From the NCBI RefSeq assembly GCF_019649055.1, contig NW_026570345.1, positions 186,001-250,000 on the forward strand: DNA of 64,000 bases, in the 5' to 3' direction. Shown here piece after piece: positions 27,001 to 39,222 of this stretch (positions within the stretch are counted from its first letter, which is position 1; the number at the start of each line of letters is the position of its first letter). Made by a program: the position numbers and the translations under genes. The DNA is from Paramacrobiotus metropolitanus (lineage: Eukaryota > Tardigrada > Eutardigrada > Parachela > Macrobiotidae). The notes under the pieces are model-generated. The model was not told where the DNA came from, did no database searches, and saw only the letters and a list, made by a program, of their open reading frames with translations.

Positions 27001-30000
27001 TCGGAAAGCGGTCTCAGCGTAGAATCTCCAAGTGATAAAGATGTCGGACACACACGGCAACTAAGAAAAAATTAAATGAGGAAGTATTCTGTGACGGCTG
27101 ACCTGTGCTAATTTTTTGAAAAAACTGCCCCAACTTGGCTGAGCAGGGCTGTAATGCAAATAAATTAAAAACAAATTGAATTTTAATTCCAAAAGAAAAC
27201 TACTTGTTGCGTGTTTTCAAAAAAGCATCGGCAGGGTTTGTAATCCTAATGGAGACGATTCAGTTTTATGTTGATTCTTGTACAAATGCAAATTAAATGA
27301 AGATTTGGTGGCCCCTGCCACAATGGTATCGTACTACGTTTCGTTTACGATTTTTTGTTGTGTTAAAATAATTTTGTAATAACTTACTAACTTACCGTAA
27401 TTATCGAATTTGCACCCCTGGGGTGCAAAAGTTCAAACGTCCTGGATGAGGGGGCTTATTTCGGGGAGGGGGCGTTATTTCGGGGGGTGGTATTATTTTT
27501 CAAACAGTATTTTTGGGAGGGGCCGTTATTTTTCAAACAACTCTGCATCCTGTTTTATTGAAACTCGACGCAGTAGATACCAGTGTTTGCAGTTTCAGAA
27601 CCTTGCGAGCAGCATTCTGAAACATAGCACCAAATTATTTTTGTGACCATTTACTGTTTATTTATTAAATCACAACTATTATTATGAAGCAATTGGCGGT
27701 TTATTTATCATTTTGTGGCGCTTGACATTTAATAACGCCCCCCTGGGGGGTAAAATCGGGGGGAGGCGCTATTTTCCAAACGGGCTATGGGAGGGGGGCT
27801 TATTACGGAGGGGGGCCTTATTATGGGGGGAGGTTCAAATTCGATAATTACGGTATTTTTGAAACTTAGTAAGTTATGTGTTAGGGTATACAGACTCTTA
27901 CAGAGTCAGTAAAGCGCACTATAATTATAAGGCACTTCAATACTTGATGCCGCTAATGCCGGCATAATGCCTAAATGCATAATGCCGGCACCTGGACGTA
28001 CGTTGCCTTACTTTTCGCCAAACTTACGCAAGCATAAATCAGTTACAAGTCATGTTCTGTAGTAATCAACGTCAGATTTACCTGGACAAAACAATAATGT
28101 TTTACTAATTGTGAGCCTCATTGGATGGCTTATCAAAAACCAAGTATGTTTTGCATTTATGAGCCCCGTAAGATGTAGAGTATCGACAAATAACCATTGA
28201 GCCGGCGATTTTGAACGAATGATCTGCCGCCCAGTACAGTGAAAAAATGAGGCAATGAAAGCAGGTTACGATAATACTGGTAAATTATTTGAAGAAAAGC
28301 ATAAAGACATAAACATTTACGCTAATCACCACGGGGGCGGTCTATAATCACCGCTCAATAAACTGTCTTAACCATGGAACGGCGATTAATGAGCACGTGG
28401 GAAGCGGAGATTAGCGTTTCTGATCAAGCCAATCGTAAATATTTGACTACTTTTGTATTTCTTATTATTAAAATTTGTTATTTCTTTCGCAGAACTGCGT
28501 AATTCAAACCTCCTAACGGCCTACAATGCCTCGCAAGTGGACACGGTGGACCGACCGTTTGATTATCATTCAGTGACCATTCCAAATTTCAATAAATACG
28601 GCATCGTTAACAGCACAGTTTTTGAGCTGCCTGCGAATACGACCTTTCCCCAATTGGACCGGCTCAGTCTGGATGACTGTATGGGATTGGCCTGGATGTA
28701 CGGATGTGATGCCAAGAAATGCGTTGATCGTAAGGGCCAACTTACTGTAGCTTTAATCACCGTCAGAAATACAATTCATTTCTCTGTTATCTCTTTAAAT
28801 ACGGCAATTTTAGAAGTTGATGTTTACTACCGGTGCTCGTGCAGGTTTTTTAAAAAAACTGTTACAAAAACGATCCCTGCTACAAGAAAAATTTAAAGAT
28901 AATTATGATGTTCTTAATAATATTATTGACAATCCCGTAAACGCTGATTTACAACGTATATTTGTATATTTGTTATTTATGTGTTTTACAACGTATATTC
29001 GTGAACACGTATATTTGTTGGTGCAGACAGCTAAGACAGGTTATTAGCTTTACGGTTAGGAATAATTCTTCAGACTTTTAAATACTTGCGGTAATTAAGG
29101 CAATAGAAGTACAATAATTGCTTATACACCGTAGAGTAAGTATACACATCTTCATAGTCTTGTAACGTGTTTTTTTGCAGCATACAACGCGCCGCCTCCA
29201 TCACTGAAGACTATAGAAGTAAATATCATTCCCACCGACAACAAAATCCTCATTGAACTGCAGCCAAACGCCACCGAAGTCCCGGCCACTTCCGCCGCCA
29301 CCGAAATCATTACCACGGTCATTGCCACCGAAGCCACAACACACGCGGCCGAGACCACCGTAGCGATACTTAACGAAACAACAGCCTTGGCAACGGAAGC
29401 CACCACTACCATTGCAGCCATTACTGAAAACATCACCGCCTCCGTGGCACTGGTAACAACAGAAGCGGCAACCGTACAATCGGTCAACGAAACCAGCGCG
29501 ACGCTTTTGTTAACCCTCGCTACGGTGGCGCCCCTGAACGTGACCTTAGCCGATGTCATCATCCCGCGCAAGGGTGGACTGGAAGAACTGAATGTCACCG
29601 AGGGGCCGATGGTCATCCAGACGGTAGCAACCGCGGCACCAAACGAAGCAACTACCCAGCATGTCGAAGAGACGACGAGCTCTATCCAACTGAAATTGGT
29701 GTTTGTTGTCAACCAGACGGATAATGCCACCCTCAGCAATGTGTCACAAGTCGCCGCTGTTGAAAATATCACAACCGTTGCGCCCACGGTGGCCGCCCAA
29801 ACGACAGCGAGCGAAGCGACGACCGTCATTGCGACAACCGTCACGGAGATCGTCACAACCACTCACTCCGTGGAAAACTCAACGCTAGCCGCTATCGTCA
29901 GTATCGACGGGATCATTGTTGGCCAACCAGTAGTGCAGGATAGCATGCAGCCCAAGGATGGTCTTAATGCGACGACATCCGCGCCCGCTGTGCTGGATCA

Positions 30001-30115
30001 CAGCGTGAGCGAAGCAAGCATGCTCAACGCCACAACGGCGGTCAACATCACAATGGCGGATAACAAGAGCATGACGGATATGGATATGATGTTGATAGGT
30101 GAACGCAGTCTCTAA
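24081..30115 (+). CDS. Inactive astacin-like protein with mucin-like tail, 572 aa
   Basis: A secreted astacin-fold protein predicted to lack protease activity. Exons: 24081-24270, 25273-25414, 25693-25907, 28493-28729, 29181-30115. All are GT-AG with consistent phase, 573 codons including stop. Residues 1-20 are a signal peptide and about 50-252 follow the astacin domain (ILKAMERISNDMSQCIAF; then a C-terminal MYGC). The zinc motif HExxHxxGxxHExxRxDRD is replaced by KILVNVLGLRNEYNRPDRD at residues 152-170. All three histidines and the catalytic glutamate are gone, yet G159, E163, R166 and DRD remain. The Met-turn SVMHY has become SVTIP (209-213), losing the Met and Tyr too. Residues 262-572 are Thr/Ala/Val-rich with over ten NxT/S sites, so probably an extended glycosylated stalk. 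The open frame is fully intact, which argues for a retained non-catalytic role such as binding. No transmembrane segment is seen. The start at 24,081 is the first ATG before the signal peptide. Confidence 0.88.
24271..25272 (+). other. Intron 1 of astacin-like gene
   Basis: About 1 kb of AT-rich intron with a clear gtaagt donor after the AAGGCCTACT exon end and a ttttctgcag acceptor. I see nothing else in it. Confidence 0.7.
26043..27151. mobile_element. TA-flanked inverted-repeat element, 1.1 kb
   Basis: The terminal inverted repeats are 31 bp and identical (26,043-26,073 and 27,121-27,151), beginning CAGCCCTGCTCAGCC. A TA dinucleotide flanks both sides (26,041-26,042 and 27,152-27,153), as expected for Tc1/mariner-type insertion. 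The interior (for example the 87-codon frame at 26,550-26,813) shows no recognisable transposase, so it is probably non-autonomous or decayed. It sits inside intron 3 of the inactive astacin gene. Confidence 0.85.
27381..27876. mobile_element. G-rich MITE-like inverted-repeat element
   Basis: The 20-bp inverted repeats taccgtaattatcgaatttg (27,393-27,412) and its complement (27,836-27,855) are perfect, and the outer 9-mers aacttacta/tagtaagtt (27,381-27,389 and 27,868-27,876) extend the symmetry. The interior alternates runs of G with cttattt/cgttattt units, reading as one strand near the left end and again near the right end. There is no coding capacity. It sits in the same intron as the element at 26,043-27,151. 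Confidence 0.75.
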
Positions 30116-30249
30116 TGACCATGTTGAGCCGATGGGGTTGAAAACAACCATCATCTGGTATGATGGAAGTTTTCGGATGAAATGTGTATTTTTTACTTTG
30201 TTTCTCTTCGGTTTTATGTTACTCTTATGGATAGCTCACTCCACTAATC

Positions 30250-30255
30250 AATAAA
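30250..30255 (+). terminator. Poly(A) signal of astacin-like gene
   Basis: AATAAA lies about 135 bases past the stop codon of the inactive astacin gene, the usual distance and orientation for its 3' end. Confidence 0.5.
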
Positions 30256-30259
30256 TAAG

Positions 30260-31385
30260 TGCCGGACATGCGAGTGCTCGTCGCTACTAGAGTTTAGCTT
30301 AAAGTAAATGCAAACCATTGCACCCAACCCTGCCAAGTGACTAAGTTCTTAGTTCTTACGCTTACGTTTATCCATCATGTCCCCTTTTACTTTTTAAGGC
30401 AGGGCGCACAACAAACTATAAATTTTAATGTTTTCTACTTGGCGCAACGGTTTTATAACACATGTAAACATTCAACACCAGATGTACCATTGTGTTTCCA
30501 CTGACTTGGCAGAATTTTATGTAGCTAGCCGGTGCATTTACAGATATATTTTGTATTTCGTATATTTCGATTCTGATTAAGAACAAAAGTGTATGTGAGC
30601 AGGGAGCCTATTAAAAAGTTATCAGTTTACATAAGAAATGTTACAGTCTACGACACGCTCCTATCTACGTAATACGTAAATACTTGCGTATTTACCAGGT
30701 TTATATCACCATATACACATAGAGCCAGGTTTCACTGTGCGGGTTCGCCCACGCTTCACTGATGTGAATTCCATTAATTTTCTCCTTTAGGTTATCAAGG
30801 TGATTTTAATAATGAGGATAGGTTACTGCCACAAATTTATTGTGCACCGAATATGAGTAGGTTGCTGGCAAATAACGATGCCCTTTTCGTGTATCCGTAA
30901 AGACCAGTGGATTACGCTACATGAGAAAATTAAAGTGGCGAACGCTAATGGCACTATTAATTCTCACTACAAAACACTAAAGCCATTACACTCTGCAGTA
31001 CCGAAAAAGACTATTACATAAGGGTCATTTGAATGCTATTGTGTTACTCTGCACAATGTAACCGAGATCGGCGAGCTGTCACTCGCCTCGTCGGGAAATA
31101 AAATTCTTTCGCCGCGGATGATCTGTTGCCCAGATACCCGGTGCATATGTACCGTATCTGTGCAGACGCCAACGGCGTCTGCGCTTTCCAGTCCACGTCA
31201 GCACCATCCATATGCCACCTTCACCATCCAGGAATAATACATCTGGGCAAAGCTTTAAGTTGGGTCGTATATATTTTTGGTGGAACCTTCTGTTGATGAT
31301 GAGTGGCGAAGGCTGATGCGAGGCGGATACAGGGATACAGAACAATGCAAAAGGCCAATACGAACTATTCTCTCCACAACGAGAT
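30260..31385. other. Intergenic region between convergent genes
   Basis: The astacin-like gene (+) and the kinase-kelch gene (-) converge here, so it should hold both 3' untranslated regions. No gene or repeat is supported. Confidence 0.45.
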
Positions 31386-31389
31386 AGTA

Positions 31390-34234
31390 TTACTTAGCAA
31401 CTGCTACGCCTCTTATCGCGAATCCACCAACGGTGCGCCGCAGCAGGCGTTCATCCTGCGCGGATAGTGCGACAGTTGACCAGAATCCGTTGTCGGTGGT
31501 GTCGTACATTTCTATTGAATATTCATCCGCATTGCCATTATTTTTGCCGCCGCAGACGTATATCCTTTCGTTAACAACGCAGGCTGAATGGCTATGGCGC
31601 GGTCGCTGCAGGGTCTGAATGTCCTCCCACATGGACGTTTCGATGTTCAAACGAATGCAGGAAGGCATTACAGCCGATTCGAATACCGATGTCACGCAGC
31701 CGGAAAGAATGTAGATGTACCCTCTCACGACAGCCATACCAAACATTTCCCGACGCTGTGGAAGGGGTTGTAAGGATGTCCATTGGTCCGCCATCGGATC
31801 ATAGAGATCTAACTCCACTAACTCCCTATCCCGACTGTTGTGAGCATATAATATCTTTCCGTCCAACTCAGCCACTGCTTCCACGCTAAACCTGCAATTC
31901 AAGCGATGTTTCACTTTATGAAGTCGCAGTACTTTGTATGATGAGAATTCCGTTTGACCATACGTACGAGGAGGATTGGTGTTGAGTTAGGGCAACCATC
32001 GACGGTTGGCGGCTAAATTAACCTCTAGTAGTCTAGGTGTTCAGATAAACTCAAGACTAAAAATTCGCTACCTACTTAACACTAATCCTCCTCGTATAAA
32101 TGTTAACTGCAAAAAACGGAGCTTCGAACTGAAATTAGCTGAATAAATAGCGCGAAACTGCGAATGCCACGGAATAACTTGCTGTTCTCCTCACCCTTTA
32201 ATCGGGCTTGATCTCTCCAAAATAATGCTGCTGCTGTGTATATCTTCTGCCACAAAGAAATGACAGTCGTCATACTGATTACAGCGCATATAGTAAATCG
32301 TGTCGTTAACCACAACCGGACAGAACCAGCGCGAAGACCCTGGCCATGGGACCTCGTTCAGCGAGAAATCGCTCATGGTTCCATCAGATATGTTCCACAA
32401 GCAAAGGTCATGTTCGCTCATGCCCATGCCATCCAACTCGTCTTTAAATATGATTCCACTGTTCGGTAACGTCAACTGGGGGAAAACAAATAAGAGGTTC
32501 TTTGGTAGGGGCGTCTCAAGAACTCGAATTTGGTTTGTCACTGGATCAAATACCACCGCTTTAACGCCATCCCCGATGACACCATTACTGCACTGTATTA
32601 TGACAATGTCAGCATCGGCAGTTTGGATAGGTATGCTCTTTTCTGATTTATTAACGTCTCCAACTGAGAAGGTGTGCAACAGTCCTTCGGCCGATATCCG
32701 TTCTCTGGGGTTATGCTGTAAGCACAGGCGGATGCAAGCGGCTAACTTCCGCGGCACTTCAGCTTGGACAAATGGCACATAGCCATCCAGTATTAATAAG
32801 GTAAAGCGCGAGTTGGGAACGTTTGTTACACTGACCGCTTCTCCGTTCTTTTCCAACCGTTTTTTATTGGTCTTGCTTTCTAGACAGCATTCGGCGATCT
32901 CCAACATAATGCAACCTAAGCTCCAGATATCAGTTTTCCGTCCCGGATTGACTGCTTCAACTTGGCCGAATTTTTTCAGCATTTCGGGTGACATGTAGCG
33001 TACAGTTCCGCGCAACTGCAGTATATCTTTGGAGCAGGTGGTGCTTTCTTGCATTTGGATTAAATCGTCCAGGTCACCAACTAGTAGCGTTTTGCCACCG
33101 GCGGCCAGACCCCTGACCAGGATGTTTCCAGGTTTCAAATCTCCATGGATTATTCCCCGACGATGCAAGAAATCTACTCCCGTTGCTATTTCGACACAGT
33201 ACCTTTCGACATCATCGTATTGCAAAGCTTCGCTTTCTTGGGCTTGCTTCAAAAGTGATGCGAGGTCACCTGAAACAAGCGTCTGGCTCACTGCGAACGC
33301 TACACTAATACATGCAACTTGAATGATCAAACAATTTTTGGGATAAGTTGAGATTCGAGGCCATTGGTGCTAGTTCAGGTGTATCTGAATGGCACCAGGC
33401 GGTTGTGACTGACAGGAAGAATGATCGGCTGAAGTTGATTTTTTTATGAAAATGTGGGCACGATGGCTAAAGCGCCTTCAACCATCGTCATCCCAATTTA
33501 ATTGGCTCCAGTGATGCCCATGAATTCGCCTTGCCAGGTACACTTACAAACGTGCATGAAATTCTGAAAGCTGGTTCTTTTAACAATGAAAATTCAAGGT
33601 CGTGCACTGGACTCCATATACGGTACAAATTATAACTAAATTTAAACAGTTCAAGTATTACTATTTAAGTACTATGTGCGCATACATACAAGTGCGCATA
33701 CAACCAAGTTGAAGCAACACAGGCCTCAGGCTATCATTCGAGCTGAACGCTAAGGTTCTTAGCAGCATCATTGTTTATGTAGTGAAATATGGAACTGCGA
33801 CATCTTGTCGTTGTCGATTATAATTATTACAGAGCAGTGGGCTCACCGCTACAGCGCTCCATCAGTATCTCTATCATTGCTCCGGCAGCAAATTTCGTAA
33901 TACGGATTTGGTGGTACGGTATCAAGTGTTTGTGCACCAACTGAGGAAGCATGCTTAATCTGGCAAGCGTTTTCGTCCAATTTTCTGCGTCCGTATAAAT
34001 TTCGGAGTTTGGGGGTAGATGAATAGCTTTAACAGCCGCAACGGCTTCTCCATTATAATCGCCCTGCTCTGTAATTACCGCTTTGTAAACAATGCCAAAG
34101 GCTCCTTTTCCAATAAAGTCAGCATTAGAGTAAACAAACTGACAGTTACTGCCAAAAGTCATAATTCTTCGATTATCAGATTCGGTAGATCTGTCGGTTG
34201 CCATTTCGACTTTGTAGTCACCTGAGCGAAACAC
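31390..34234 (-). CDS. Protein kinase fused to kelch-like repeats, 654 aa
   Basis: Exons (minus): 34234-33847, 33269-32195, 31891-31390, joined in phase (655 codons). Residues about 38-365 are a protein kinase domain: glycine loop GKGAFG at 42-47, ATP lysine K69 in AVKAI, catalytic loop HGDLKPGN at 171-178, metal-binding DLD at 195-197 in place of DFG, then RYMSPEM and DIWSLGC. The two essential aspartates (173 and 195) and N178 remain, so activity is plausible despite HRD becoming HGD. The C-terminal half has at least three kelch-like repeats (LYDPMADQW, IYILSGC, IYVCGG with NIETSMWEDI), expected to form a beta-propeller for protein binding. There is no signal peptide or membrane segment, so it is presumably cytosolic. 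The start could also be M11. The kinase resembles the MAP3K/STE or TKL side, but I cannot place it. Intron 2 carries a small inverted-repeat element. Confidence 0.85.
31967..32094. mobile_element. 128-bp TA-flanked MITE (CGAGGA termini)
   Basis: The terminal inverted repeats start cgaggaggattggtgttgag and match the right end's complement with three mismatches over about 25 bp. TA flanks both ends (31,965-31,966 and 32,095-32,096). It lies in intron 2 of the kinase-kelch gene. The first bases (CGAGGA) and the TA target match the element at 38,860-39,047, so the two are probably one family. Confidence 0.75.
33270..33846 (-). other. Intron 1 of kinase-kelch gene
   Basis: The donor (AGCG then gtgagc) and acceptor (gtttcag) join MERCSG to GDLASLL in phase 1, restoring an unbroken kinase N-lobe to C-lobe. 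I see nothing further in it. Confidence 0.7.
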
Positions 34235-34239
34235 ATCTG

Positions 34240-36500
34240 ACGTCGCGATGAGGAGACTTAATAAGAAACCAGGAGAAGACCCACAGTAAACGTTTCGTAA
34301 TTTCTGACGCTAGAAACACGGAGACTACAGATTATATTGTTGCTATCTTGTTATAAGATCGACTTCAATACACAGCTGCGACTGCGAGGCACAACGGGTT
34401 CGGAGCCGCATGTGCTGAGCTGAGAACCGGTTAATGTGGCTGCTTGATAAAATTGTTAATTTTGACAAGAATGCCGTGCACTGACTAACTGTAAGATGCT
34501 TAATCATTAGTGTTGTTCTGTGCGAAACATCTGGAAATTACTGTGAACATTATGTAGACTCGTCGACTTTGCAAGCGCAGTATAATAATGCAGCCCTCTT
34601 ATTTACAGCGTTTCGCGTACATAAAAGCAGCTGCTGTATAAGGAGCTAAGAAGTGCTAGTCGGCAAACTTGAAACAAGCGCTGACGCTGCTGTGTATCAC
34701 AGTCAGTTAACTGGACACTTTGTCTTACGGTTAACATTGCGCCAATTTCGTTCAACATTTCCAAAAAATTTCGACATATCATTTTCAGACAATTTTGAGA
34801 CCGTGCAGTCAAAAATGCACAACAGCACAATTCCTTTATGGTTTACATCTAGAATTATCACGATCACGAATTAGAGATAAATCCTACATAATACAGGAAG
34901 CTAATCGAAAAAAACTGTACCATCCCCTGTGGAAAAAGTGCGAGATCAGTGCGGGATTACACTAACCACGGTGCAACAACCATTATGTTGACCTTCCAAA
35001 AAAATGTCACAACATTTTCACTCCATCCTTCTTGGCGAGTGGATTTTGGATCAAAGCGTCTGGTCGGTCTGGATCCAGTTGTTCTGGACCAACGTGACTG
35101 CCTTCGTCGCCGCTTTTCCACCTGCAAAGAAACTCAGTACACCGTTCGTGCGTTTGATGAGGGGTGGATGCAATAGACACACTTGGAAGCAAACAAACCA
35201 ATCCTCAAACATAGAAATGCCGACTTCTTTTGGACTTTCGTTATCGAATTTGTGCAGCGAGTGCACATACTGCACAGCCTCGTTTATATGTTCAAGAAAG
35301 ACGTGGAAATCCTGCTGGTATGGAAAATGGAGGTCGATAAAGGTCAAACATCAAACTTTGTTGCCGGTGACCCAATTGGGGAGAACTTACTGCTGCGGAA
35401 ACGGTCTAATTAAAGACTTGGACCATAAAATATTACTAAACACACAGATATCCATCGACTAGCGTGATGTCACGGCAGCGCACATGCACTGTGCATCGGA
35501 GTGGGAAACTTCTGTGGGTTTGTGCGGTATCAAAACATTCAAATTCAAACAATCTGTTCACTTTGGCTCAAAAAATGCATGAAAAAATTTTAAGTTTGAA
35601 AGTGGGCTGATAGAGAGTTTAGTATCAGAGAAGCGAAAATTTCACGATTTATGTAGTTCTCGTCAAGCATAGAGGTCTACGAGCAGCTTGCCATAAACGT
35701 TTACAATACTAATATAAACTTTATATTTTAGTGAATATGTACCACATAGCTGTACAACCGGAATGTTGGAGCAATGCAACCGGTTTCACTTCGTTGTCAC
35801 AAAATAAAACGTGTCCATATATCTGGGTTCGTGATACATATAAGTCGTATTATGGAAATACAGTTAGTTCTCCGTAAAGCAAGAACAACAATTGCGACTT
35901 CGGTTAATGCTCGTACATAACGGACTTTAGGAAAGTGAGCTCACCTTCGATTAAACTGCAGCTGCACAATCCCCTCCAGGCTTCATGAAAAGAGCAACAA
36001 AAAAAGGAAAATGCACATGGCGAAATCTGAGATTTAGGAAACCCAGTTTTATTCATGTGGTTGCTGGATTTTATTCTTAACGTTGCTAGACTCTGCATTT
36101 TCGAGTAACCTGACAACTTCCGATGCCAGAGTTGATTTGCACTTGGCCGATACCCGATATTTAAAGTTAATCTACAAATCAAAACCAAGAGTGCAACAAT
36201 TATGAACCAATTAGTCATGAGGTAATTTTTTTAAAATTGCTGTTACTGTATCTGACATCAGTGACATGGGAATAACAACATGTGTAGCCGTAAACCAAAA
36301 CTTCTAGAAAAAACAGAAACAGTATCGTATAGCTTCAGGTTTTGAAGTTTTGAAGAGATTGGATACAACTCATGCAGTGCGTCATAGTCACGTATAGTCG
36401 TATATCAGCGACCAATAAATAACCGCGTTGGCACAAAACTGTTAAAATAAAATACAAGTTCATTATTAGTAAACAAAATACATGGTCAATATTTGACATT
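34240..36500. other. Intergenic region with unrecognised open frames
   Basis: A 152-codon plus frame (35,004-35,462) overlaps minus frames at 35,007-35,347. The minus strand reads more like protein and could use a gtgtgt donor near 35,191 and a tttgcag acceptor near 35,110. However, the upstream side is closed by an in-frame stop and no family is recognisable. I do not claim a gene. Positions 35,465-36,500 hold nothing I can support. Confidence 0.3.
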
Positions 36501-38859
36501 TATACGATTATCCAGTTAAATCGCCGAGAGAGTACTCTAAGGCTTGGGTAACACTGGGTTCATAGTAGCGGTACACCTTCACCGGTCGGGGAGCGACATT
36601 TTCGACCGTCAGATGTTTGTAGAGATCCAAATCGATGCACGGCTCCTCCTGCAAGATCTATATAAAAAAGCAATTAATTAGCAATTTTACCCAACAGTAT
36701 TGAGTGGCAAAAATTATCCTCACAGTAAACTTAAAATCGAGGTCAAGCGTTTGTACAGAGTACGAACTACAAACTACGGAGTTCAACTGCTGCAGAGTAC
36801 AAACTGCAAACTGGCGTTTTACTTCTGTGAAAACAAAGGTTACTAATTACAGTAAATTACTACAAGTTAAACAAACACAACCAATACTTCGGTTTTTCTC
36901 AACAACCGGGCACATTAACTTTTCATTTTTCACAACCGGCCTCCCTTATTTCTGTCCCTCTCATTCAGCTGTTCACGGGGATATGGCCGAAAAATGGACT
37001 TTGGTGTAAGATCGAATTTGATTTTCATTGCCAGCGCCATTTCAACTAGGATCAACAGCTGACCATGAAAAAACATCACATGTCTACCGATGACAGGTTG
37101 TTTAAAATGGAAGTGTTCTTCAAAATAGTGGAAGTGACCGGTTGTTCAGAGAAGCCAAAGTATTTTGCGGCTTTTATAGGCAGATCACGATGTTACTAGC
37201 AGAGCAAGCCGAACTGACCCCTCTCAAACATATTTCCTTTTTGGCTTCATTATCCACACAATCGGCTTTGTCCACTCCCATCCTTTTATCCTTCTCTAAG
37301 GCTTTTGCATTTTCTTTATCGAACTGATAACCGGTCAGAGCTGTAGCTTCGATTACGACCATGCCGCTCTCTATCCTGCCTGTGTACCTGCAAATCCACG
37401 AAGTTATTTTAATTAAATCTGACTGCAATAATCTGCTAAAAATTATGGTGTCACGACATAAAAAATAGACAGAGAACAAGAAATGAGCAAAATAAAAAAT
37501 TTTCTTATTAAAGGATTTGTGCTCCATTCAAAAAAAAGTTGCTTTATATGTCTCAAAATACTAACTTTGGACAGATGCTCAAGGGCAGCCGGTCGTTGTT
37601 GCTGCCAATACGTCTGAGCCTGACCTTCAGCTCAATGTCAGATTCCCCAGGATTTCCTCGTTTTGCAGCCATTTGCCCAGGCTTGGCTGTGGCTGGCCTT
37701 GAGCGAGGTGGTATCATCCGGAATTTATATTCTAACTGGCCCCGAAGACGACCTTTCCCATCAGCAACTACCGTGATCAGATCATGGCCGGATGGAATAG
37801 CGATATTTATTATACGCAGCGAGTGTTGTGGCACAGTAAAGTTTCCCAGAGATGTCTTGCCGGCAAAAATCCGCCCGGAAATTTGATTACTGCTGCGCAT
37901 GGACGCTGAGACGTCGTTCAGAGCATTGAGTGCCACCACCGTGTCCTAAATCAAAATTGTTTTAATAAGTATACTGGCAATCTGCCTAATTTCTGACTAA
38001 TAATAAATATCCGATGTTCAGTACTTACAGTAATAGTAATTACCAATTCTTATAGTAATACTAATACTTATAGTAATTCTAATAACAACCACAAATTATT
38101 TTAATTTCTTTAACCAGACAGACGATGGTGCAAGCGCGACAATAGCGATTAGCAATCGTCAGTTACTGCCCATCACCGAATCGCCATACTTGAGTCGATA
38201 TAAATCCGCCATTAGCGTTTCGTTGGGCCAGCAGCCAGTTCACAATGCGAAGATCATCAAAATCATGGTCGCTAGTTCCATGCAAATGTATTAAAGCCAA
38301 GAGGGCATACGCTGCCGTTTCCACGTCCCGTGCTGTGAAACGGTTCCCGACCTGGTCGTGCTTGTGGGCCGCCAGCCAGTAGCGCTTATCTTCCTGTGAA
38401 GTGATCGCCAAGTCATTTAACCTCGCCTTGCACAAACCTTGCACCGGATTCTCCAGTTGGCTCAGCGCGTAGCAGGTAATCGCCAAAGAATACGAATCCG
38501 TGACCTTTGATAGAATGCCTTCCAGATAGAATTTGGCCTTGCGCATGGCTGTATGGTTAAGATAATGATTCTGACTGTATGCCAGCGTTACGAAAGCGGT
38601 TAGAGCTGGGCCGGTCCCGGATCCTCCCATTAGCCCCGAATCCAGGATGTACCCATCCTCGCGGAAAGAACCGTCCGGATTCTGTTAGGAATCGAGGAAT
38701 TTGACAGATTTCTCGATCTGGCTGTCGTCGATGGTGATGAACTCTTTGGCCATGGACAAGCCACGGACGACAAAAGCGGTTAACCATGTCGAGCCTGGTT
38801 GTTCTTTCCGACCAAGTGTGCTAAAAAAAATCAGTCAATGTCGTAACTTTTGAAACATA

Positions 38860-39047
38860 CGAGGACAGGCTTAGTATTCGCGATCACCTAAAAACTAACG
38901 AAAACAGTCCAATGGTTGTGTGGAGTGTCACTGGACTGCTTTCTCCTGGTGGCTGGCTGGTGATTGACTGTTCTGCACAACCCGGGCACGGTGATCGCGA
39001 ATTCTCGCTAGTTCTTTAGGTGATCGCGAATACTAAGCCTGTCCTCG
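38860..39047. mobile_element. 188-bp TA-flanked MITE (CGAGGA termini)
   Basis: The near-perfect terminal inverted repeats, over 35 bp, start cgaggacaggcttagtattc. TA flanks both ends (38,858-38,859 and 39,048-39,049). A gtgatcgcgaat motif occurs three times inside. It lies exactly where the thioester-encoding exons of the macroglobulin gene would be expected. Confidence 0.85.
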
Positions 39048-39222
39048 TATCTTTTGATTTTCATTTCTGTTAACGGTTTTCTGTTTATCTTAGAATTAAC
39101 AGAATATAGTAGTAGTAATAATAGTCCTACAGGCTGTCTAATTTATTGTTAATACGGTACATCGTAGCCATTCGTACGTAACATAAATTAGTACTGCACA
39201 TAAAAAACGGCAGATAGAATGA

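Noticed and set aside
29152-29862. 236-codon open frame on the minus strand
   Set aside because: It is the antisense of the Thr/Ala-rich tail exon of the plus-strand astacin-like gene; low-complexity codons keep the opposite strand open.
32300-32782. 160-codon plus-strand frame
   Set aside because: It is antisense to the kinase-kelch gene and has no domain.
35004-35462. Candidate gene on either strand
   Set aside because: The plus frame has no family. The minus reading has plausible splice sites but is closed upstream by a stop, and no start or domain can be supported.
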